From: Phylloscopus collybita
Taxonomy: Eukaryota; Chordata; Aves; Passeriformes; Phylloscopidae
Length of the DNA: 64,000 nt
NCBI GenBank assembly: GCA_027886175.1
Contig: JAJNNQ010000075.1
Location: 33,944,501 to 34,008,500 of the forward strand
Reading direction: 5' to 3'
Under the pieces are notes generated by a model, which worked only from the letters and a program-made list of their open reading frames with translations, had not been told where the DNA came from and did no database searches. Positions 1 through 45,200 of this stretch are shown one piece after another; within the stretch, counting starts at the first letter, position 1; every line of letters begins with the position of its first letter. The position numbers and the translations under genes were made by a program.

Positions 1-3000
1 CTATAAATCTGATAGTTTACACCTCCATAGGAAAATGCTTAAAAAGGCTTCAGAGGACAAAAGCCTGTCTGAAATGAAGTAAGAAAGCCTGTCAGCCCAA
101 GTGGAGCTCTTCTTATTTGCAGAAGGAAGGAACTAGCTCTGCAGCCAGGGCTGCCTGCATTTTACTTTGCATCTACAGCCAATATATCTATATAGGCAGA
201 TGCTTTAGTTTTCAGTCTAGATTTTACCCTAGCTCATGGTTAGGGTTCCAGTCAGACATTAGAATATTTCAGATACACTAGAAACATCAGGTGACAACAG
301 AGGGTATTCATTGATATATCAAATACATGTTTGGAAACCACTTGCCAGGCTTAGAAGGAAAATGTTGTTGCAGAAAAACTTTAGTGGGAAAATACAAGAT
401 AGAACAGAGTAGCCCAGGTTATGACAATATTGTTCTCACAAGACACAGAAAGCATGGACTTTCTGAGATGGAAGGAATCTGCTTCCTCTGAGGAAGCCTG
501 AGCCTGAGCTCAACAAAGTCATCAGCACACCCCCAGTGGAAGCAGAATCAGATCCAGGGCTTACTGTTCCAATTCCCATGCAGTGCAGCAACAACTGAAA
601 TTTGAACCAAGCTATAAATAGCTTAATAATAAACAAAAGAAGGGTTTGGTCATTTTGTTTAATGAGTCTGTTAAAGACTTTTTCATGTCTTTCAAATATA
701 CTTAGCCCAATGGCATCTGCACTTGTAAGAACAGATATTCAGTTACTGTATAATTGAGTATGAGTTTTATCTCAGTGACTCTCTTGAGGAATAGCCTACA
801 GGTTCTTTTCAGTGTAGAGCCCTGTGTAAAATTATACCAGTGTAAATAGAGTGGACCATTACTTCATTATAGTTCCACAACAATTTGCAAAACTCAAAAC
901 TTCAAGCTGTGCATTGTTCACGTTCTGTTCCTGCCAGTGTTATGGTTGTTGCAATCCCATGAATCATTCCCGATTTATTGGCACAATTACTCTTACCAGC
1001 CTCAATGAAAAGCAAATAAATACTGAAAAGTTAGAGCCAGTAAAACGTCTAGTGCACTCAATCAGAAACCTAAATTACTTTGCACAGGGACTACCTTGTA
1101 AATCCTTTTAGAAAGCACAGGGAATTCCACACTGGATTGCCACTGGACCATTTTGCAGCACATAAAGGGCAGCTGGAGCAGACTGGTAGTCAGGACTGTC
1201 AATTAAGTTCCTTAATTGGCAGGAGCAAGTGAGGATGAAATCAGTCCTGGTCCTGAAAACATTTGCAAGAGTGAAGACATTCCACAGGAGCAGTTCTGCG
1301 CTTTCCAGGTCAACCATAGCACTGCTGTGAATATGCAGCAGTGCCACAGTGAACAAGAGTCATTCTTGCTTGCTTCTTTCTTTTCAGTGGTACTTTTCTG
1401 TTAGTACTTCAGTACCAACAGAAGTCTAAAATTCTGGTGTACACTGTACATGTGCATGCATGGGGTGTTTGTGTGCATACATGTAAGTGACTGTCTTTCC
1501 CATGTCTGTTGTGATAAAAGCTCAGGTGGTCAGATCTCTGATGACGCCAATAAGGCTACAGTAGTTTCTACTTCTCCTCTCTGCCTTCTACTATTGGATT
1601 TACAATTGAAAACATATCTAATGACTTTCATGACTGCTTAGGGTTTTTATGTGTGTACACATGAGTATCTGGATAGAAATGGGAAACCCACATGTCCTGA
1701 AAGAGCCCATGAGCAGAGTACCCCCGTTTTCATTATTGACTGCACGTTCCCTTTTACAAGAGACTCAGAAATGCCAAGCCATTTCAACTGACGGCATCAT
1801 AAAAATAATTAGATTCTGAACTTTACACTTGACAGCATTTCTCAAAGAAATCCATTCATAGTGATGTTAAGGACAAGGCCATCTTTGGCACGTGTATTGC
1901 TGGACACAACTCAGTAGGAATAAAAACTGGAATTGCTAGGTAATAAAACATCTAACAAAATTACTGTCTTCATGGGGAATAACACAGATAAATCATAAAG
2001 TGTTTTCTCCAGATACTAAATGTAAATTATGGGGAAGTTATTCTAGTTATTTTCATGACAAACATCAGTCATCTCTTTTGATTGATGCATAATTGCAGAC
2101 CTGGTGAGAGCATGCACTAAGCATCTTCCTTTCAGGCTAAATGGAAGAAGAAATTAAATATCTGCTTATGAAAAGGTAGGGAGGGACAACTGGAGGCTAC
2201 TGCCCAAGAAAATGGCTTTAATTACAAAGGCCACCCTAAACCCCATGGTCTAAAGAAGATGGGGATTTATTTCAGTGACTTGAATTAAAAGAAAAAACTG
2301 TGGGATTTATGCAGCCATAAGTGTGTTTGTGGGGAAAAGCAGGGAGTTCCCAGGCTTCCTTTCCATGGGCATGGAACAAGCTGGAGGGAAACTGAATTAG
2401 TGAATAAAAAACTCCCTGTTCTGTTTTCTGTCTTGGCAGAGCAGAAAAGAGTTTTCTGTACACCATTTGTGATATGTAGAATTATCCTAACAAAGTGTTT
2501 GTATTCCTGGAAAATTATTTGCATAATTTTAACTTTGGAAGAAATCCTGAATTCTGTTAGTTAAGTGCCCAAATCTATTTAAAATATTTGTCTTTTTGCT
2601 GACTTTTCATCACTGCACTGACCAAAACCTAGAGACACAACTAATGAGTTCAGGGTTGCTATACCTTGGAAGGTGTCCAGGTAAGAATTGATAGATTTAT
2701 TTGAGCTGTCTTTAACACCTCATTTTAAAAACTGCCTACAAAGAAACCTGACTTTCATAAGCAAAAATTGAACCACAGAGACTTTTGTGGGAGAAGTGAG
2801 GTTGAAAAAAGAACAGGCAGTTAAAAAAGACTACTTTTTATGTAGTCAAAAAGTGTAATCTCTTACACTTTCTTTGTTAAATAAAGCAATAATATGTTTG
2901 AATGCTTTGGAAAAAGAGACCTGCCTGTGTGCTCTTACATACCATTTTTTCCTCATAGAAAGCAAGTCGGGATGCTCATGCCTCTAGTGAAATTCTGGGA

Positions 3001-6000
3001 AAGAGCATTCACTGTGCCTCTGGGGAGCCACCACTGTCCCTGAGAACAGGTACTCATGGTCACACTTGAGTGGCAGGAGCTGAGTAATTGGTCTCCCAGT
3101 CCCAACTCTGAACCTGCTGAAAAATCTTGCCTGGGCTCTGCTTATTATCCAGAGGCTTTAAACATCCCAACACCTTTTAAAGGCAACCTGCTGCTTGAAA
3201 GACAGGAAAAGATGTGCAAATAAGAGTGTTCTGCAGAGGAGATGAGAATATTTAGGTTTGCCGACATGCTCTAAAGCATATTGCTTTTCCTCTAGCCTCA
3301 AGATAGCAGGTGAATTTTGAGGTTCAAATATTTGGCTCTACACTCAGGGAGGGAGTTTTGTAGGATTTCTGCATCAGTTTGTTTTGTAGCTGGAGAGTCT
3401 TCCTCCCACCTAGCAAATCCTGCCACCCATACAGCAAATAGAAATCTTTTGGCCCTGACTGGTGCTCCACAATACTGTATAAAAGCTCATGTGTAGTGTG
3501 TGGAGGTAACAACACCCTATCACACAAAGTGAACAGCATAGGACAGCAAATAGTTTCACTGCCTCTCACTAGCCAACAGAGCCCAGCATGGAAATCCAAG
3601 ACATATTTGTAAAAGGAATGATGTTGAAATAAGAGTGATGACTTAGATAAGACCCTCAGTATCCGTGGGAGAAGCAATGATGAAGTGTCCTGAAGATGAC
3701 AGTGAGTAGAGGATAGTTGGACTTGCTCAGTCCAAACATGCTTGCTCTGAAATCCATCTTCTGTTAGTCAATTTTCATGTACTTGTCACACCAAGGACAA
3801 GCTGACAGCTGCAATATATATAAGATGTCTGTTGGAGAAACATGTTGCTTGTTATACGCTTTATAAGGCAAAATCCAGCCGGTGACTGAAGTGGTATTCT
3901 GGACAGCACAGGTAATATCTCCCAGAGAAGCACTGACTGCTTCCTTCACATTGCAAAGGATGAGGAGTGGGAGTCAAAGAAAGCCAGATTACCCAAATAA
4001 GGAACTGAGATGAAGCAGAATGATTTGCATTCTTAATACAGGATTTTTATTTTTTTTTCTGTTTCATTTCCAGGACAATGCCAGGAGTAAAATATTGTAT
4101 CTTCGCTGAAAGAGAATAGTGGCAATATGCCACAGATTTCATTAGCTGAAAGAAGATTGCTTCTGCTTTTGATGTTCACTTATAGCCAGTAATGTGAGGA
4201 ACAACTAGAATACCTCAGAACTTAAAGAGTCTGGTGATGTTATAACTAGTAGTGTGAATTGTGGCTGGTTTATCCCTCTCCATGGTGTGTTTCACCAAAA
4301 TAAATCTTGAGTAACTGTCAAGAGCAAAGACATGTTTCATGTGTATATCAGTTGTGATTTGTTGGGGTTTTTTTCTATTCCAGTTTTATGTGCTTAGATA
4401 TTGCAGCTGGCCAGGAGACACTTCCCTTCTTTTATTCTTAGCTTGTATGTAACAATTTGTTGTTATTTTTATAAAGATGGTTCAAGCTGAGCTGATTAAT
4501 AGACTGTTATTTTAAGAGCAACAAAATTACCCTTTCTGATGTATATTTTTAGGAATAAAAGTCAAATACACTTATCTAATGTGTGAAATTAACCATGTTG
4601 AATTAAGGGGAAATTTCGCTGGGTGCCTATAATTTATCAAAATATGAAAGACAGATAACTTCACAAACATAGGGTGTTAGCACAGTGAGACGATCTTTAT
4701 TTGTAAGCAGCATTTAGCACCATTTAATTCATGACTTTGGTTTCTACTGACCATCTGTCATAGCTGCTGTCAGCTTCACAAGCCTCATGAACTTTGCCAG
4801 TCCTGGTGTTAGATTTCAAAAGATGCTGCACCCACCCATCACTGTGACTTGGATCCAGAGACCATATTGTGGCAGCATGAAACAAAGAGTGGTTTTGGCA
4901 ACAACAAGAAGAGGCTGGCCCTGTGTTTCAGTTCTGCTCCTTCCAAAGTAGCAGGCATTTAATTGGATTAACTGGCTGAGCTTCACCATTTCTGGAAGAG
5001 GTAGCACCATATTCAGCATCAGATGCCCTCTTAGTAATCAGAATATTCTTACTCAGGGTCATTTGAGAAATGGTGAGAACTAAACCTGTCTCCCTGTCAT
5101 CTCCCTGTTGCAAGACTGAGGTCCTCCTCTTGCAAATGAGGTCCATAGCAAGACCAGGTAAATGCATTTGATGTTTTCAAATAGCTTCTTTGGCAGAAAA
5201 GAAGTGAGGAGCTTTTAAGGTGTAGATTATATAAACATTTTAAGATACCTGGAAAGCAGTGGACACTTATGAGCTGTATCAACAGCTTCATCAGTGCAGC
5301 CTGGCACAGCTGATTGCAATAAAACAGAAAAGACAAGACAAAAAACCAAAAGACATTTATCAAGTATTAATCCTTTTTAGATTCTCTTTAAGAAATGTGT
5401 GGACATGTAGTCAGTGTCAATTTCCTACCTTGTATTCAGCTCACAAACATATTTTTAAGGCCTGTGGATCCTGGCATGCCTATTTGTCACTTTGATACAG
5501 GGATTGTTGCTGAAACTTCCATTCATAGTTTCCTATGAATATCCAGAAGCTCTGGAAAGAGTTTTGTTGACTTGTGTTCTTTTCATTGTCCTCACACTGG
5601 CTGAGGAGGAGCTGTGCTCACCTCTGTTGAAGAGTATGTGCTAGTACACTATTTTACTACAGGGTGCAGAACACTGAGTTTCAAATCCCTTTGAAAAGGG
5701 GATTTGCAGGTTTTCTTGGTTTCTTGAAAATTCATGTCCTGGCCTAAAATATCCAAGCATATTTCCGATTTGGCAACAAAAGGAAGTAAAAACGGACAAG
5801 GAACATCCCTTAGGTATGTGCAGATACAGATGGCACAATAACAACAGTGGTATTGTTCAGCGGCTATCATTTTTTACAAGATTGTAATCATCTGATTATC
5901 TTAATCATGTTATTTTGACATTTAATATAAAATCATTGTGTATTCATTGTCTGGGGACCTGTTACTGACCTCTGATCAGCTCATTATCAAGAATATAACT

Positions 6001-6449
6001 CAAGTACATTTTGCAAACAACACTGGTATGTGCTATGCTTTTAATATCTCTTTAGTATTTTTTTGCTGCTCTAGTGAACACAGAAAATGCCTTGCAAAAT
6101 AAAACAGACTCATAGACTGCATAGGAGCTAATACATTGGGAATATATAGTAGTCTGAGGAGGTGCATGAAGCTGGAAGTAGCTTTTGTTTTGATCTGTTT
6201 GAGGAAGTACATTCTGAAGACTGTTCTCTGTTCCCATTGGCAAATCTCCCAGGAGAGCTGTGGTAAGCTGGACACAATCAATCCTCAAAATCTGCTCCGT
6301 TAGCGGAGGAGTCGAGCTAGACCAGCCGATGTCGTTTTATTGTCTCTACCATGCCTAGAGGGTTTGCCCTACCTTCAAGCATGCCTTCTCCTGGACTTCC
6401 CCACCTACACTGAATGCATGTGAATTACAGGTTGGTTCCTGCACTACAG
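1..6449. other. Presumed CPA6 intron 2, no gene seen
   Basis: AT-rich non-coding DNA with only short open frames. I searched by eye for CPA6 exon 2 (the region just before VDLWQ) and did not find a convincing match with splice sites, so exons 1-2 are presumed upstream of the window. A rise in CpG begins near 6295, just before exon 3. Confidence 0.6.
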
Positions 6450-37692
<31,243 letters not shown>

Positions 37693-38196
37693 GATGGATT
37701 TCTAGGGGCTGGAAGTAAACATTTTACTCCTAGTGCTGATGCCTTTCAGTGTGTTCAGCTGCCACTCTAAGTTTGGCCACTTCAGAATTCTAGAAGCTAA
37801 CGGGAAATGTGATATTGTTTCTGCCAAATTAACTTAGTGGAAAATGGAAAAAAAAAGTCATTCAACATCTGCTCTCCTAAAGTCCATAAAGTTGATATAC
37901 TAACTTAGTTACCAGTTTGGTGCAAAATAGTTTCTTCTTCTTGCTATAAAACTTTAATTCTGCAGTTTCAATGAGGCCGGTCCTAAACAAAATGCTGCTT
38001 CCAAGCAGTTCTGGGCCATGCGCCTTGCCCTAGTAAGAAGATTTCCCATGGGGTCTCTCGAACCAAGGGATAAAGTTTACATTCATGTAAATATACCCTG
38101 TGACCCAACAGAGGCCTGCATCTACAGCAATAAATGCCTTATAGTGGTAGCTGGCTGTGCTGCAAGTGGCAGTGTGGCTTCCTTCTGCGTGTATTC

Positions 38197-38200
<4 letters not shown>

Positions 38201-38236
<36 letters not shown>
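38201..38236. repeat. (AT)18 microsatellite in CPA6 3' UTR
   Basis: Eighteen uninterrupted AT units beginning after CGTAC. It sits about 510 bases past the CPA6 stop codon and is likely to vary in length between individuals. Confidence 0.95.
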
Positions 38237-38240
<4 letters not shown>

Positions 38241-39207
38241 TTTGGTGATTTTTTTCATATTATGCAATCATTTGAACCAAGGGTTTTTTTTAACTGTTCA
38301 GTGAGATCTACTTTCAAATGTACATAATTGGAGTGGACTCAAAATCAACACAGTGTCTTTGAAAATGTAACTTTTCTAGTGAAGTGTAAGAACTATAATG
38401 AAATACTATTGTGATAGATAATTTTGTGCTTTATGGAGAGATAAAGCAACTTGCCATGACTTGGAACTTGAGGCTGGCAGTCGACTGGTGTGTCTGGGCT
38501 CTGCTGTAGACAGTGCCCATTTCCATCAGCCAAGGATTTAGCCTCAAACTGTAATTAACTGATGTTTTATTTATCGATATTCTTGCAGTGACTTCTGGCT
38601 CTCGGGCTGTGTGGCTCTTCTTCCTGGAAGTTTTATTTTTTTGCATGTTTTAAAGGAATTAATAAATTTTTTATGGATTCTTAAGTGAGCCAGAGGTGAA
38701 GGTGGAAACCTTACAGCTGAAATAAAGTGAATGAGCACCATGTTTGAAAGAATAATGAAAACACGGAGAAGATAATAACATGCTGTGGGATTTTTAGTAC
38801 TTTTAAAATACTATTTTTTTTATCTTATTATATCTGCAGAAGCATATATTTTACTTTATGAATTTTGAATTTAATCTTATCACTACATATAAACTAAAAC
38901 ATATTTGTTAATAAAATTGTCAAAGACACTTGAAGTATTCTTCATATTTTACTTAAATGTTAAAACTTTAGTTTAAGTATGTAACAATTTTACCTATCTG
39001 TAAAACATTCCTGATGCTAAGGATGGGGAATTTAAAAAAACCTATATCCACTCCAAATAGGTACTTGAACTTAGCAAATGGGCAATCTTTATAAGTCTTA
39101 TAAAGGAAGTACGTATTTAATTAAGAATACCATTGTTTTCAGGACTGCAAAAGGCAATCAGTGAGCAAAGATGACAGAATTGCATTTTATTTGTCTAACA
39201 TTTTGTT

Positions 39208-39213
39208 AATAAA
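39208..39213 (+). terminator. Candidate distal CPA6 polyadenylation signal AATAAA
   Basis: AATAAA followed at once by TGTGTTTATTTT, a downstream GU/U-rich element. It is the last of several hexamers after the CPA6 stop. Earlier ones at 38129, 38661, 38721 and 38910 could give shorter transcripts. Confidence 0.35.
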
Positions 39214-39235
39214 TGTGTTTATTTTACACAAGTTC

Positions 39236-42200
39236 CTGAAGACTCTTTCAGATTTATTTAATTCAGTCTTGTTTGAATAACAAAAGTTTCTATTCTGGTT
39301 TATTAAGCATCTAGGGGACAGAAGCCCTCAAAATAGTAAATTCCAATTACTTATGACCATAATTAAATATTTTGGAGACAGCAATAACTGTCTTTTGCTA
39401 TGCACAGCTTCCTGACCAATGGCCTTGATGGCAGTGTAAATGATTAGCACCAATCATTACGTGTTATTCTGAATTTAGGTGAAAAGACTGAACTTATTAC
39501 AAAGACATAAGAGACTGAAGAAGAGAATGAATGAGGGATGTCTAATTAGCATGAGACAAATTTACCTCTGAATTGCTACAAGCATAGACTAGGAGCAACC
39601 AGATTCTTATGTGATGGTTTGATTCCTGCTCACAGTCCAATAGTTCATCATGTGAAGTATTTCAGCTTTATCTTCATACCATTACAACTCCACTGGTAAC
39701 GAAAAGTAATTGAACTCTTGGAACAAGAAAGGGAAACAAACAAATATCCTCATTTAGGTACCAAAAGGACCTAACATTTTAGACCTAGCTGACCTTCTTG
39801 GACAGGAATAGCTGCAAGTATTCTTAGATTTATCTACACAGCTTTGACATTTAGAAGTACTTGATATCAAACCCTTTCCATGAATAAAGCTACACACTAG
39901 TATAGGGATGGACTCTGCTTGAATACTATGTATGACATGCAACCAAGAACTCTGAGCTGAGTTTTGAAGACCTGTGCAGTGTAACTTAATGCCCCATAGC
40001 TGAATACAAGGGTAAACAGTCTCTGAGCCCTTTAATTTCAGGGTCATTAAAGCTGGTGGAAAGATAGCCACCAGGAAAGAACAAACCCTGTTTCCTGAAT
40101 TAAATTTTTGTAAGATAATTTTTCAGCAAAAGAGTGATTCTAAATGGAGTAGTTTACCCTAAGGAAAGACTAATGGCAACCAGCTATTTGGATATGAAAT
40201 AACATCATTTTTGTGACTTATGTTCCTTCTCAAGAACAGCTCTTTTTTATTTCAATAATTGCTTTCTTTTACTCTCTTTGTACTTTTTAGCAATTTTTAC
40301 TGACTAAAAGACAACAGAATTAAAAGCTGGTTTTGCGAAAAGTGGATTTATTTTATGATCATGGATACAATTTATCATTCAGCACAATGAAAAGTACATG
40401 AACAGCAAAACACTGTTTAGTTATCCAGTAGTCAAAATCACACATACAGTGATTATGTGAAATCCAGAAGTTACACTTCCATTGATTATTTACAGAATAA
40501 TTACAACCACTTCTGTAACTTGGAAAATATCATTGTTCTTTTTTTAATAGCTTTTAATTTTTATAAACAAACCTCTGAGATTAATTAATAGGAAGGAAAC
40601 AGGTCCATGCCTCTTTAAGTCACCCTTCCCAAAACCAAGTATTACATTACATTATATACATTACAACAAGTATTGCAGTTATTAAACCATCATTCATAAA
40701 TCGATAAAAAATTGCTTTTAGAGGTCAAAAAAGTATTGAGCTTTGTTGCAAACCTTGAATAAAGACCACTGCTGATGGGTGAAGCTCCTTGTGTATTTTC
40801 CAGAAGTTGCTTCAGAAAGGTCAGTGTATTTGGTCACTTGTAACATATATAACCTATGGAAAACTGCAGTTCCTTTCTGAGAACTGCAATACCTTTTCTG
40901 AAATTTGAACTGGAAGAATCGAATGCCAACATGCATTTACATCCAGAGCCATTTATATCCAGATTTATATCTGCTTGTCTACAGGAAACAGCATTGGGCA
41001 GATTTAGCTGCCTACTCGAGGACTGCACAAAATAGCCATTGATGGACAAGACTGTCTAATTCTTAAGGCTGGGAAGAAAGCTTTGTATTTCCTACGAAAA
41101 ATAAGTTAATATTCAACTGCTCCAGTTTATTTCTGTTAAATCATCCTTTCACTTTTTATATTTACATTCATTTTAATGGCACCATTTAAAGAATAAGATA
41201 CTTGGTAGCATGGGTAGGGTAATAAGTACTTTTGTAAGCACTTTGACCTTTCCTTTGGTTGTGCAAAACTACTACATCATTTCTATACAGTTCACTGTTT
41301 TGTAGCAGTCGCATTCAGTCTCACATATGCATTCGTGGTTTTGAATTCTGTGCCTAAAAGCCACACATTATCATCATCAAGCAGTTCTTCAGTGATGGTA
41401 AAACACCAGAACAATATCTCAAATGCACAGAGATGCAACTACTGTTCTGCTGTAGAAAACAGAGTAAGACAACAGAAATTTAAATATATTATATAAAGAC
41501 TTTTTAAATATAAACCCTGTGGCATTAGGTATATTTCTTAAACATTTTTAAATGCTTGCAACACAAAATAATTTGTAAATTTGTTGGAAATTTAAGTGTC
41601 TCCTGTCCACAGAAAATGTAGGCTATTTGCCATGTGCTTAATGTATGCCTTACTCTCATAATTATTCAGGTAGAATATTCAGGTCCAAACAGCTGTAATT
41701 GCCTTCTCCTTCACTGTGTAAGAGGGAAGCTGTGTGTGGAGAGAGCTTCCTTCTGAGTGATTGCATCGATAGGTTTTCCAGCCCTGTCAGCACCACCAAG
41801 TCAGGAGTACTGATGTTGTTGGTGGGTCTGTCTTGGAGGAAGTGGAAAACTCCAGAGTGGTTTTCACTCTTCTTCGCTGAACGTGCCTGTCACCCCAAGC
41901 ATGATGTGCTGGTTGAGCAGCTTGTCAGAAATTCACAGCCTTATGCTGCTCCTGGTGTCAAAAGGGCCTGCCCTAACAACAAGGTCTTCTGTTAACATCT
42001 GCAGTTTGGGAACTAGCAGTGAGCTAACACATGATTCTCCTTAGAAAACTATGTTTGGGGCAAGGACATTGAGAACAGGGAAATCTTTAGTCCCTGAATG
42101 CTTGTCCTTGCCTGACAGGCAGGGGCAGTCAAGCAGAAAGTCTCAGGTCTCTCCACTTGTACAGTGAAGGTCCTTTCAAGTCCTCTTGTGAGAGACCACG

Positions 42201-45200
42201 TCAAGCACAGCAGGGCTTGCCCTCGGATTCAGACATCAGGGAATGCACTCATAAATAATAGATTAAAATGTTAATTAAAAAAATCTGCCACTGTCCCCAG
42301 CCACGCAGAAAGCATACTTTGCCTGTGACAAGGAAAATCCATCCATTGCCATAAAAACGTGGGGTAATATATTCCATCAGTCCTGCCTGCTCTGAAAGTC
42401 CAGCCACTTTAGCATTGCTTGGCCTTTTTGAAAAAGACATGTGGCAGAATAGCCATAACAAGGAAATATTTTAAACTACTCCCAGGCCTATAGGAGCATA
42501 TACTTTATATAAAATAATAGATAACAGCTTCTGAAATAAATATTGTGGTATGACTGGGAGCAGGTGTTTTAGTCTTTTTTGCTGACTATGATGTGCCAGG
42601 CTATTCCTCTGCACACCAGGATGGATCAATGCTGGGAGGAGTGTCTCTTTTTTTTAACCAATTAATGAAACTTTTTTCCCAGTTCTGAGCAGAATTACAA
42701 GTTAGGCCTGAAAAGGCATACATACAAAGGAGTTGGAAAAAGGTGTTTTAAAAACAGGATTTTCAATTTTCTTGAAAATAATGCAGCAGTTAAAATCACA
42801 GCCATAGTTTTCAGGTGGCTAATTATTTTTTGCCTGTCATAACTGAAAAAAAATAAACATTTATTGCAGCCTTGAAAGCTGAGCAGAGATGACTGATCTA
42901 CTCACTGTTTCATTTCCCTTGTTTCATTGCAAAAATGTTGATTGGGCTGAATTGATGGAGTACAGTCAAAAAGCTGAGTGTAAAGGATTTTTCTGTGAAA
43001 AATATTTCTAGCCTAATGAACTAGAAATAGCTACTTAAAAAAAAAAAAAAGGAAAAGTAGCTTTGTCTGTTTTAAGCTCTTTATACAGACTAATTGCTTT
43101 ATGCTGTTTGAATTAAGTTACCACATTCATAGAGATGGAGTGGAAAGATCTATTGTTATTTTGTTGACAGCCAGCCAGTTTTCTAAAGGTTAAAATAGTG
43201 ACATGCCTACTAGTGTTGTAGGAGAACCAGAGCTACTCTTTAGTCTTGACAGCACAGAATCTGTACTTGAGCCTTCTCTAACAGGACAATTTTGCTCTAT
43301 CATGCTGTATGCACCTTCATTTTTCTCCCTCCATTTCAAAAAAAGAAGGGAATACTGTCTGTTGGTGACAACTTCAGGCTATAAAACAGCCTAACTTTTG
43401 GTACTAAATTTAAAACACGAACCTGTTAACATGTGTGAACTTCCCCACATACCTACGCAGAGACACTCACACACAAACACTGTGTCTGGCTGCACAATGT
43501 GTACTGGGTGATGGTTTATGTAATGGTGTAGCTGCAACTCTTGGCAACCGCAGGCTGCTGATGGCAGGCAGCATGTGTTCAGCATCCCTCCTCTGCCTGC
43601 TGGGAGCACACGCAAGTTCAGCTCGTCTGGCCAGTTCCCTAAAAGCCCTTTGACACTATTTCACTACTGCAACACAGAAGTTCTCACTTCTGCTGCAGTG
43701 TGTCTCTGTGGTTACCTGCCACTACTGTTAACACACCATCTACAAGCTCCTCTCATGGGCCAAACACTTTGTGTGCTGCACCCCACAGAGCTCAGAGGTT
43801 GGGTTTTGCTATTAGGGCAACAGGGCAGAGGCTGTATGAGGCTGTTATGCCCCCTACTCCAAATGTATATGGCATCCCAGAAAGTTTTTGTTACCTTGTG
43901 TGTAATGAAGGTCCTATATCCTTGCCCAGAGGAAACAAAGGGGTTTTGAGACTGTGCTTGGAAAGTCTGGAAGTGTTAAGGAGAATACTGGAGAGCCTAC
44001 AGGCCCATACTAACTGCCACCAGGATTTTTGGAATTGCTTCAGGCCATGAATAATTCTTCTATGTATTAACCATTTGCAGGAATATATTTTTAAAATAGT
44101 AACTTAAGACCAAAAAAACCCCTTATCCTACACACGTTAAAGATTTTCTTTTGAATTTTTTGTATTTGTTTTAATGAGGTTCCTTCTGTGAGAAATGAAG
44201 TCTTTTCCAAGAAGCTGAGTAGAAATAACGTGAAGTTGCTGTCATGTTGAAGGCTTTTTAGAGAGCCAGTGGATGCAGTCCACTACCTGTCAAATACACA
44301 CTTCCCAACACTGCAGATAATAAGTGCAACCTTCAGCAGAGGCCTCAGCAGAGACCTTGCTGCAAACATGTCTAAGGACCAGGATATTCCTCACACAGCA
44401 GTTTAGATGCAGACTGGTTAATGAATGTTGGGAAGCTCTTCTACAACACTCTCCTCTGGAGCTGAGAGTAGGAACATCACATTTTCACAGCTGTCAGGAC
44501 TGCACTTTTCAGAAAAACATTAGTCTGTGTCAGAGTTTAATGGAGAAAGGAAGGTCCCCATTCATTTCACGCTCCTCTGCACAGCACCAGGGAAGTGTGC
44601 CTGGTGTGCCTGGCTGCAGATCCACTGGCACCCAGCCCATCAAAAGCAGGGTTGTTTGAAATTGATGGAATCGCTGTCTTGTTCTTCTTTTGCCTTTATG
44701 AAAATCATAAACAACCCACCGGCGCTAAAGGCTGAATATGCACAAGAATAACTCTTTCCCATTTAGGTGTCTGTTGAAGGTCACACAAAAAAGTTATTTC
44801 TTAAAAGTTCCTTTTTGGATTCATCAATTTCCATTCTGTTGAAAACTAACAGTTAGTATGTACACAAGGGAAAAAATAATCCCAGAAGACAAATGATTAA
44901 TGAAAAGTTTTGGATAAAACTATACCAAGTACGGTATGTATCATCTTCATGGCCTAATTCTGAATGCAGAGAGCAAAGGTGGGACATTCAGAGTATGTTT
45001 TCTATTTTCACTTGCTATCAGGACTAAAAATAATGCCAAAGGACAGAAGTCTATAACAAGGAATAGAGGGAAAGTCCAAATTAAGTAGCAAGACTATGCC
45101 CTAAGAGCAGCAGAAATTAACTAGTATAAAAAGGCATTTTTATTTTTAACCAGGAATAAAATCACTGAAGCACCAATACTTTAGAAAGATGAAAGAAAAT

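Larger units (their letters stand above)
37693..39213 (+). other. CPA6: CPA6 3' UTR (extent inferred)
   Basis: AT-rich sequence after the CPA6 stop with no credible ORF. AATAAA hexamers occur at 38129, 38661, 38721, 38910 and 39208; the last is followed by a T/G-rich stretch and is a good candidate for the distal polyadenylation site. The region also holds the (AT)18 repeat at 38201-38236. The end is a guess from hexamers only. Confidence 0.45.

Noticed and set aside
1..6449. Search for CPA6 exon 2.
   Set aside because: No stretch with splice sites encodes the expected segment before VDLWQ; it is presumed upstream.
43575..44659. Several plus-strand frames of 110-124 codons in the intergenic region.
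   Set aside because: They start with non-ATG codons, overlap one another in different frames and have no recognisable domain.
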